NCBI GenBank assembly: GCA_036250195.1
Contig: JAVHZZ010000008.1
Location: forward strand, 7,182,434 to 7,246,433
Length of the DNA stretch: 64,000 bases
Source of the DNA: Mixophyes australis
Taxonomy: Eukaryota > Chordata > Amphibia > Anura > Limnodynastidae
Direction: 5' to 3'
Shown here: in pieces, positions 55,139 through 64,000 of the stretch
Position numbering within the stretch: the first letter of the stretch is position 1
How the letters are laid out: the number at the start of each line of letters is the position of its first letter
Notes under the pieces: model-generated
Database searches by the model: none
Seen by the model: the letters and a program-made list of their open reading frames with translations, nothing else
What the model was told of the DNA's origin: nothing
Program-made: the position numbers and the translations under genes

Positions 55139-58100
55139 TCCTTAGGATCTGACATCGTCCGTGACAACCGGGAAAACTGGAATAATCCCCAGGATGTTTG
55201 ATGTGTATCTCAGTAACCTGCCTCTGTGTCATACAGAAGGTTATCTGCATCCCGGCTGTGACTGGTCTCCTCTCCCTCCCGCTACGTATTGTGTGATCAC
55301 ACAGGGAATATCCGAAGTTTGCAGAGTCACAGAAACGACCCCTGAGCTCCCTCAGTTACACTTTTCAGAAATTTGTGTAAATCTCACACTCTGGTGAAAC
55401 AGACCGTATACCCCCCCCCCCCTCCCCCCCGGTCAGAGATTGATGACACAATATGCTAAAATTAATTGAGTTGCACCCTTTACCAGCCGCAGACCTACGC
55501 AGACCTCTACCTACTGCATGTTTGCCTTTCCTTCCGGAATGTCCGGGGGGCTCCCGAAATTTGGGGAGTCAACCCAAACTTCTGTAAGGGCAGGCAACCT
55601 CCTTATATCCAGCGAAGGCGGGGCTTAACAATGCAATTTGCATCACCAGGCCACACCCCTGCTGTGAGAAGCCACAAATCTCGGAATGACATTACAGGGG
55701 GGCGGGGCAATGGGCCCTGTATTAGCCACACCCCTGCTGTACTGCCTCTGCACCTTGCACTACTGAGCGGCCTATAAATAGACATAATTAATACCTTGTA
55801 ATGTATGGTTACTGGGTTCATATTTCACAAGAAGTCCATTGTGTTTTTATGTTTATATTTTGTGCTGATTAGATGGGGTGGTAGAAATTTGCTATGTTTT
55901 GAATTAAATATATTATTGTCTGGTGTGGTAATTGGTTATTGTGATTATTATTTAATATTATCCTTTATCCTAGTTTGCACATTTTCTGTGTATTCATTTT
56001 TGCATTAACCGTCTCACACAGAGAATCTACCCCCAGGAGAGGTATTGCAAAATATATACATATATTTAGCTGCATGTTACTTCCTATTTAACTGCCAATA
56101 TTGCACAAGATCACTGACACCGATGCAGTTCAGTTAGGACCCTTGATACGCTTTTTATATATGTATTATTTGCAACAGCCAAGGGCTTGGGATGATTATG
56201 ATGATTGCCACTTCTGATTGGCTGATTGCAAATTCACCTCTGAAGCTGCCGGGTGCTTTGCTTATTGATTTTGCCTATATTATAGGATTTTGAGTGCAGA
56301 TTTTACCAACAAAAAGTTTACTTTTTGTTTGTAAAATAAGAAAGTTATATCTGTTTATATATAAATATAATATTGACAATTGTACATTCTTCTGTAAAAT
56401 GAATCTTTATATTTAAACAGAGTACTTAAAAACATTACATTATAATCATATAAATCTGAAGCAAATCGTCTCTGGATATTGTCTACAATTGTTGGCATCT
56501 ATGTGACTCCCTGTTGCAACAATAGCTGCAAGTAAACAACTGAACAGCGCCCTCTAGCTGGCAGGTAGTATCATGTAACTTAATACAGAACAGCTGCAGC
56601 CTTAATTTCATGTATAGAGCTACAGTGCTCTTGTTGATGAGGTAGAGTAGATTTGTGGAGTTTATGTGGCTTTGGAGAAAGTCTGTGCCATGTGAAAGCA
56701 TATTACAGCAGTTAATAACAGTTTGTGGTAACTACGGCATCCAGTTTTGGAACAAAAAATCATAGCTATGGTAATTAGATTGTGCTGAGCAGAACTTGAT
56801 GTGAAACGGAGAGGGAGGGTGCGGGATCAGAGGGAGGAATCGTGGGACTTAACCGACTTTACCTGGAGAAGCAGTGGTAGTCAATGAGAGATCAGGTTGG
56901 GCATCAGAGGGCAAGTAATGCCACTATTTAATATTAATATATATCAAGAGCTGTGAGTTAACGAGCTGGAAAATATACACAAAATAACTGGAGTGTTTAT
57001 ACGTAACTGAATATGTCCAACCTGCTCTATTTCAATCATCAGCAACAGGAGCCATATTCAGAGGGCGGGACATCTCTATCTGAGCAGGCAGAGTGTGAGT
57101 GACAGCTCTGTAGACTTGCTGTGCAGGAATACACTATATTATGGACTGGTTGATTCATACACAGGGGCAGTGATGTCACAATAACTCTGGTAACTGCATT
57201 CTCTGCACAAGATACATGCGGACAAGCACAAGATGACAAATGGTAACAAAAATGTTCTTAAATCCAAGTCAAACTCACCTTAAGAGCCATTTGTGTTTTA
57301 ATAAAAGAGGGGCAACAATTGTTCCGCTTGCAAATTACAATTCACATTCAGTTAATTTCCCCCAGGAATTGGGCCCCTATAAAGTAATAACGTTTATATA
57401 ATACATGTTTTAGAAATCCATTGCCGTCCCAGCCATTCATGTCTCTGTACTCAGCGGGATTTCCCTGTTTCACAGTCATAGGTGGGAACCTCTAACCCAG
57501 AGATCCGGTGACACACTGACCGGGTGCGGTCAGGGTTCAACATCTAAGTCAATTAACGTGGGGCTGGGGCTTATCGCAGGGCGTTCAGTACCAGTGGTGG
57601 ATGATAAGCTCCACCCTCACTTTTACATTTATTATATTTATCTGGGTTATTGATTTGTTTTATGCTTTTCCCTTTTTACCTCGAAGCTCAAAGGCAGGAG
57701 TCACGCGTGCACACACACCAACAAGTCCATATTACTATGGCCAAAAAGGGTTCGACTCATGATTTAAAGGCTGAGGTTTGCAATTTAGGTGCCTGGGGGG
57801 CTGGGGGGTGTTTTGCATTGGTCAATGATGCTTTGGTTTCAGGGAGGTGACCTAGAATTTCCCAATTTTCTAAGTTAGGAGTCAAGTCTCTGCACTGCCC
57901 CCTTCCAGAAGTCATTGTGACATCATCCAGTATGGGAGATCTCTCACCTAACCTACACACTTCAACTAGGATGATGTAGTCACAGGTCCTGTAACAGGGA
58001 CCGTGCACATCAACATGTGCAGGGTCCCTAGACCAGACATCAGTCCACCGCCATCTCCATGCCCCCAGGATGTATGCTTTTTTAATTTTTCTTTTATTTA

Positions 58101-58164
58101 ATTTCCTTTTCTGCTTTTCTTCTTCTCTTCTGATATATTCACTGATAGGACATTATCGATTGAG
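55139..58164. other. Intergenic sequence without a supported gene
   Basis: A C-rich run (CCCCCCCCCCCTCCCCCC) is at about 55.41-55.43 kb. 55.53-55.77 kb carries CTCCCGAAATTTGGGGAGTC and two CCACACCCCTGCTGT words, transposon-like debris. The remainder is AT-rich with short frames only. Confidence 0.4.
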
Positions 58165-58257
58165 GTACCCAGGGGCAGGGACTGATGTGAGTGAGTTCTC
58201 TGTACAGCGCTGCGGAATTAGTGGCGCTATATAAATAGCTGATGATGATGATGATAA
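58165..58257 (+). mobile_element. 5'-truncated SINE (tail only)
   Basis: Only the last 90 bp or so of the SINE family remains: GGGGCAGGGACTGATGTGAG, TGTACAGCGCTGCGGAATTA, GCGCTATATAAATAG and (GAT)n. 5' truncation is typical of LINE-driven insertion. Confidence 0.85.
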
Positions 58258-58922
58258 CGAGTCTAACAAATGTTTAAAATAAAATGAAAAAAAAAATACA
58301 AACTTATTTCAGTTACTGTAAGATTTTGAAGTTGGGTAGTTTTTCTTTTTTTACCACAAATCTTAAAATTCCCACTGGGTATGTACATATTCTGTCAGTG
58401 CTTCATGTTATATAGACCAGCCAAGAATGTAGGATAGAGAATTCTAGCTATGAATTTAGGAGTGGTGTCAAAAAAAACACATATTTCTACTGTGACTGAA
58501 ATTCCATCAAGTCTTTAACAGAGAGAGAGGAGGAAAGAAAGTTTCCTGTAAATATTTCCTGTGATTCACATACAAACAGCCAGTATCACAGTAGCAGGTA
58601 TTCAATGTTATATACACTAGTCGTTAGTCAATGTTGGTTTATTGCCACATTCAGACCTGGCACCCAAACCACCATCTGGACCGGCGAGTACTAATTATCT
58701 TCCTCGGAAACATTAGTAATGGTAAAGAAGCCGTATTATCAGATTGCATATTTGAAAAGGTTTAAGAAAGAAAATTGAGTTACTTATTTTATGTCGAACA
58801 TAATCTTAGGTCATATATTCTATAAAGCTGCACAGGGTTAAATGATAACCTGGCTGTAATCAGCATTCAGCATATCACCCTTGCTTAGGTCTTGAAGCAT
58901 TCAGAAAATACTACCATGAGGG

Positions 58923-58928
58923 TTTTTT

Positions 58929-58959
<31 letters not shown>

Positions 58960-58960
58960 G
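58923..58960. repeat. T16-G22 bipartite homopolymer
   Basis: Sixteen T directly followed by twenty-two G. It is the second T-to-G tract of this design in the window. Confidence 0.93.
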
Positions 58961-59577
58961 AAATCCAACAGTTATTTTAATTTCTCTGTTTTAACAATAC
59001 TGGATCACATCCCATTTGCCAAGAGGATTGCAAAGGTCTTTTATCTGTGTTAAGTAATACTTGCTGCTTGAACTTGATATTATTAGTGTGCTACTTGTGT
59101 GGCGCCAACATCAGCTGCTGCGCAGTACAGTTATAGCAGTATAGTATATACATAGCATTATAACAATTGCAAGGCATTGAGAAATAATTACAAGAGCTTA
59201 CAGTCTAAAAGGAAAAAGGCGCTGAACTGGCATTTTGGGTATCACACAGGGGAAGAAGGGTTAATATATACAGAGGATCGGGCTATAAACTTGAGATACA
59301 ATTTCAGGGAGTGTTTAAAGGCTCTTGCAGAGTCTTACGGGGTCATCTACGAATGGGAAGAGATGTGAAGGAACATTGGATATTTTGTTGTGCAAAAGCA
59401 AATACACACAGGAGAATAACACTCTCCCTCTTCTTAAAGTGTGTACGCGCTGATGCTTTGTGCGCCAATTTGCAGGACTGCGGCCCATGAAAGAAATTGC
59501 GCAGTATCAGGCGAGATAAATTGGGGAATGTAGAGAGAGGAAAAGCACTGCCGATGATGATTACAACAGGAGAGTTT

Positions 59578-59936
59578 GGGCAGCACAGTGGCCTAGTGGT
59601 TAGCACTTCTGCCTCACAGCACTGGGGTCATGAGTTCGATTACCGACCATGGCCTTATCTGTGTGGAGTTTGTATGTTCTCTCTGTGTTTGCGTGGGTTT
59701 CCTTCAGGTGCTCTGGTTTCCTCCCACACTCCAAAAACATACTGCTAGGTTAATTGGCTGCTATCAAAAATTGACCCTAGTCTCTGTCTGTCTGTGTCTG
59801 TGTCTCTGTGTGTCTATATTAGGGAATTTAAACTGTAAGCTCCAATGGGGCAGGGACTGATGTGAATGAGTTCTCTGTACAGCGCAGCGGAATTAGTGGC
59901 GCTATATAAATAAATAAATTATGATGATGATGATGA
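59578..59936 (+). mobile_element. tRNA-derived SINE, full length
   Basis: This is the best-preserved copy. The head CAGTGGCCTAGTGGTTAGC holds an A-box, and GAGTTCGATTACC is a near-consensus B-box. The body has GGTTTCCTCCCACACTCC. The 3' tail GCGCTATATAAATAAATAAAT is followed by (GAT)n. The downstream (GAT)n runs straight into the 42-bp minisatellite. Confidence 0.9.
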
Positions 59937-60272
59937 GAGTTGAAGTGTCAGCTCTGCAGACAACAGGTTACAGCAGGAGAGTTAAAGTGTCAGCTCTGCA
60001 GACAACAGGTTACAGCAGGAGAGTTAAAGTGTCAGCTCTGCAGACAACAGGTTACAGCAGGAGAGATGAAGTGTCAGCTCTATAGACAACAGGTTACAGC
60101 AGGAGAGATGAGGTGTCAGCTCTGCAGACAACAGGTTACAGCAGGAGAGATGAAGTGTCAGCTCTGCCGACTTCAGGTTACAGTAGGAGAGTTAAAGTGT
60201 CAGCTCTGCAGACAACAGGTTACAGCAGGAGAGATGAGGTGTCAGCTCTGCCGACAACAGGTTACAGCAGGA
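59937..60272 (+). repeat. 42-bp minisatellite, 8 copies
   Basis: The unit is GTTAAAGTGTCAGCTCTGCA then GACAACAGGTTACAGCAGGAGA, with GATGAAG/GATGAGG and CTTCAGG variants. 42 is a multiple of three, so it produces a 121-residue periodic open frame (59940-60305) that I do not regard as a gene. Confidence 0.94.
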
Positions 60273-60557
60273 GCAAAGGAACCACGTCTAGCACCTAGCA
60301 GGTAACTTGAAGAACAGGCACTGAGCTGCAGGGGGAAGTGACTTTTGAACTTGGATCCAAAATTGCAGAGCCAATAGGAGAGAGGCAGAAGGTATAACGG
60401 AATCGAGTCTGCGCATGCCGACCCGAAAAGAAGATGGCGGACGGTCAGCGGGGAGAAGGTAAGTGTAACGGGCTTCGGTTATAGAAACCGAACGCCCAGC
60501 ATGTGACAACTTGCCAGGTATGACTGAAATATTGCATCTTCTTAACCAAACCGTGGG

Positions 60558-60882
60558 CCTGAGTCATTCATGAGAGCAAGGCAAGAAAAGGAGTAAATTT
60601 GCTCCTGGACAAACCATGTTACAATACAAGGGGTTCAAATCAGTTTATTATTTTGCACATAGGGAAAATACTGCCTCTATTTGTCATATAACACATAAAT
60701 ACTTGATAGCTTTATTTTTACACTGAAATTTAAATTTGATCTAGGACATGCTCTATCCCAACTATAAATCTGTCCCCACATTTTAAATTTACCCCCCCCC
60801 CCCTCCAATGCAACATGAATTTGCACAAGTGCAAAGTTACTCCTCTTTTATGCTTTATTCATCTTAATGACTCAGGCCCCTT
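60558..60882. mobile_element. Nonautonomous DNA element with TIRs, copy 2
   Basis: Ends GGGCCTGAGTCATTCATGAG and TCTTAATGACTCAGGCCC are inverted. The interior matches the 53.2 kb copy over about 250 bp with point differences and a C10 run at 60793-60802. Confidence 0.78.
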
Positions 60883-61928
60883 GTGTTTGTATTTAGTTGC
60901 AGAATCAGGTCCCATTACTGCGACTAACCTGCATTCTGCAAGGAATCCCCTGCACCAGCCTGTTATGTGCAAAGTCTTCCTTACATTCACCGCCATCTTG
61001 AATCACTAACCGTGCGTGTGTCTATAAGAACAGATGCAAATTCGCCTTTTTTTTGCCTTCTGAATTGTCCCTTTGTGAGTGTCTAATGATGGAGAGACGA
61101 GATTTACAAACTATACGTAACCTGAGCTGTTTAATCTTTGCTTAATTGTTTTGTTTTTAAAAAAAAAAAATGACAACATGGAGCCGGGAAGAGACTTTTG
61201 AGCTATTGTCTGTTTCAATATTTTGAAGTGGCTGTGGATGGACCATTAGCTCCCCCTGCACACTCCGTGCTCTCATGTTACAATTACCAGTATATTGCAA
61301 TATGATTATCTCTGTACAGAACTCACTTTATTACCACAATGGTCTCTACATCTGTCGCTCCTGGCTGCAGGGGTACAAAGACCTCCCTGTGTCCTCTTAT
61401 AGCAGCAACGCACCTGTTTAAAGGCTTGTGAGACCCTATTGTACTCCCATTACAGACAGGGTGGGGGGAACGTACATTTTCCTTTACTATAAGTAAAGAG
61501 CTGCAGGTTGACTGAAATGTTTGTGGGACTTCTTCCTCCTTCGGTGGATTTCTGCAGACGTCTCATGAATTTTCCCTGCAGATGGTGAATGCGGCTCTTT
61601 CTGATTAGTTACATTCTGTTATTTTAATACCTGCGTCTGTGCTGCGCTAATGCAACTTGTCAACACAGTCGTACAAAGGGCACTCAGACTGTGTAACAGA
61701 TTGTGTAACGAGGCTTACGGGAAAACCACGTATAGTCTGGATGTGTGGAGGTCTAATGGTCCGGGACCAGTTTGACACATTAGTGGTCCCTGGTAGAGAT
61801 CACATTATTGGGATCCCCACCTCGTTACTATGACACAAAGTGAAACTACAGTTTTATAGTTTGTGAGGCTAAGGACAGATTTCAATCTTGTTGTCAAATA
61901 ATTCATATTGTGTCCTATTTACTAATTA
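60883..61928. other. Intergenic sequence without a supported gene
   Basis: Ordinary-complexity sequence with no frame over 65 residues that carries a recognisable domain, and no clear repeat structure visible by eye. Confidence 0.4.
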
Positions 61929-62187
61929 TCAGACCTATTTCAAACTTTCCAACTTTTAATTATTAAAGTCCGGGAGATCCTGGTCAGGGGGGCGTGGCGG
62001 GAGGGGGCAGTATTGCGGTCAATATTGTCATTTTGACCCTGTCCCTACAATGAAAACATCATCGCAAATCACGTCATTAAGGCTCCCATCGAGGTTGCAG
62101 GAGAAATGCCTGATCTCCTGGGAGTACGGGAGATCTCCCTGGATTTCAGGAGTCTCCCGGAGGTTCAGGGAGAGTTGGCAAGTATAG
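61929..62187. mobile_element. Putative nonautonomous DNA element with CAACTTTCC ends
   Basis: The left CAAACTTTCCAACTTTTAA and the right CAGGGAGAGTTGGCAAGTA are roughly inverted. The interior carries self-complementary CCGGGAGATCC, CTCCTGGGAGTACGGGAGATC and GTCTCCCGGAGG words. Similar debris lies at 17.85-18.06 and 44.29 kb. Confidence 0.5.
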
Positions 62188-62482
62188 GCAAACCGTGGGG
62201 GTTTCCTAGTGCCCGGAAACCCCCCTCCAAGCCTGGGGCACTGTATAATTGAGGTGGCTGGACCCTGCCCCCGCTTCACATGGCTCTGATTGAAAAGGGA
62301 GAGCTGCGTGCACCTAACAGTAGTGCACACAACATTGCCCATGTAAATTATAGGGATAGGAAGAGTTAGAGAGCAGCCAAGCACTGCCTAATATTATAGC
62401 CACACCCCCATGCATGCTGGTCACGCCCACTGGCGGCGTGGTGTGGAAACCCCCCTCTACAAATCCTGAGTTAGCCCCTGCG
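62188..62482. mobile_element. Nonautonomous DNA element, copy 2 of 2
   Basis: Close copy of 30586-30882 in the same orientation, ending GTTAGCCCCTG. It abuts the element on its left directly, so one may have inserted beside or inside the other. Confidence 0.7.
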
Positions 62483-64000
62483 TCACTGACATAGCGGAGC
62501 AGCAGCACAGGTAAGAAGCCGCCGGCTGTATTACATACCAGTCTTACTTTCCCGCTAGTAAAGCTGTTTTCCACCTTCTGATGACTTACATTTATTGTTT
62601 TATACGCGCCATACTGTAACTTTTACCTATTTTATTATTTTGTCTCTCTGTGCTTTTCAGCCGTCTTTCCATCTGCATTTTGTTGTTTGTGGTGATCCTG
62701 ATTACGACGCAAAGTCGCACTCTAGATATATTTGTATTTAATGCAGCCAGCACAGCACAGTAAGATTGTATCTGATGGCAATAAAAATGAACAGCCTTAC
62801 CTGATAATATACACTAAATAAGGTGTATGAACCAGAAAACTGTATGAACGTATGTATTTAGTAAAGATTACACGAGGGCATGTACAAGCCAATAAATAAA
62901 AGTTATCTGATGGTGTAAAACCCCTTTAATAGCCCTACTGCTTTTCTCCACTCCAAGTGCCTCTCCCAGTATTTGCACGGTGCCCCTGTCCTTGTATTCT
63001 GAAATATAGGAGCATTGCAAGTAATCACACACACTGTTTACCTTCTCCCTCCACCAGGAACAGACTTTGTTTAATAAATGGGTTTTAAACTTGTATATAT
63101 TTATCTAACTCCAAGTGATCCTCAAATGAACCTCAATTATCTGGAGTCTGTTGACAGTTATGAGGTTGAAGAATGCTGTTTAGTTGACTTGGCACATTTG
63201 CTGTCATTAGTGAGTTGTTGCAGGTGAACACATCAAGTCCTTCAGTCATTTTTCATTAGGGATCGAGTATGTACTACACAGTGTATTATGCATTTGTATG
63301 TACTTTGTTTTGCTTGTCTGTGTTGGCAAATTGAACTGTAATATTTCTCTATTTTCTTTTTTAATTCATCACTAGCTGTGGACGAGGAAACTCCATCTGC
63401 GCTAACTCAGGGAGTGTCTGTGATAAGTTACTGTCTGTCGTTTGTTGTGTTTAGGGGATCACCATAAAATCCAAGTTCAGAACTGAAAGCGAATATTGGA
63501 ACGTCCATATAAGTACAGTATATGGAAAATGCCCCTATATACAAGACAGAAAGGGGGAATTTCTAGTTTACAGTCACATAGGTAGGAGGTTTTGTTTCGT
63601 CTTCTTCTGGATCAACACAATTAGAATTGAGGAAATGTTGAGCTGGATGGACCGGTGTCGTTTTTCAACCTTATTGACGATGTAGCTTTATATCCATCAA
63701 TTAATGGATTTTGCAAATTACTTTTATTAATGTTTCTTCTTAATCCTTGGTATCACTATACTTGGGGAAACAAGGTAATGGAAGTTTGCAGTGAATTAGT
63801 GAGATGAACTAGTTGCATAAAAGTAACAATTTCTGGAATATTGGAAGTGATTTGTTTTCCTAATATTTGCTTATGTTTCTCTGTATATTGTACTGAAATT
63901 AAAAGAAATGCTACAGAAAAAGCATTGTCAGTCCTAAAAAAAACTGCATCAAACTCATTTGGGTAGAGTCAAATTAAAAAATGACTTTGGTGACCATTGA
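62483..64000. other. Right end of window without a supported gene
   Basis: AT-rich sequence. An acceptor-like tract before CACTAG at about 63.37 kb opens a frame of about 25 codons, but no domain or partner exon supports it. Nothing else is recognised. Confidence 0.4.

Noticed and set aside
59940..60305. 121-codon periodic Cys/Gln-rich frame
   Set aside because: It is the 42-bp minisatellite read in frame; there is no non-repetitive coding sequence around it.
63374..63460. Possible exon after a pyrimidine-rich tract ending CACTAG near the right edge
   Set aside because: About 25 codons with no recognisable domain and no second exon in the window; it cannot be distinguished from chance.

Overview
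The window is vertebrate nuclear DNA, most likely from a frog (probably a neobatrachian). Intron-rich genes sit in AT-rich DNA packed with tRNA-derived SINEs, hAT/Tc1-type DNA transposons, hairpin MITEs and many minisatellites. Three protein-coding genes can be reconstructed. (1) MYSM1, + strand, 338-18910: all 20 coding exons join in frame into an 821-residue Myb/SANT-SWIRM-MPN histone H2A deubiquitinase with an intact JAMM zinc site. (2) A five-exon gene on the - strand, 24581-21902, coding for a 259-residue protein. Its N-terminal half resembles the splicing factor ISY1, but it is not ISY1 itself; it converges tail-to-tail with MYSM1. (3) A - strand gene whose whole coding region lies in one exon, 40855-38540: 771 residues with an N-terminal CARD-like domain and about 16 ankyrin repeats, the architecture of the inflammasome adaptor Caiap known from fish and other non-eutherian vertebrates.

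Layout: 1-337 MYSM1 promoter and 5' leader; 338-19.9 kb MYSM1, whose introns hold five tandem arrays, a SINE and several MITEs; 20-21.8 kb a short convergent intergenic region with a SINE; 21.8-24.6 kb the ISY1-like gene with a GC-box tandem repeat just upstream of its start; 24.86-27.67 kb a 2.8 kb, 44-bp minisatellite with higher-order structure; 28-38 kb intergenic repeats including an LTR-like segment; 38.1-40.9 kb the caiap-like gene; 41.6-44.2 kb an 835-bp hAT element with a perfect 8-bp target duplication and a 1574-bp broken Tc1 element; 44.2-64 kb no gene that I can support, only repeats, a 42-bp near-perfect hairpin, SINE copies and a 42-bp minisatellite.

The genes form no operon-like unit. 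MYSM1 (chromatin, haematopoiesis, innate immunity) and Caiap (inflammasome) share an immune theme, but co-location alone does not show joint function. The observations I would follow first are the U12-type intron 3 of MYSM1, the ISY1-like gene, the caiap-like gene, and the array of M-box-like CACATG sites in MYSM1 intron 11.
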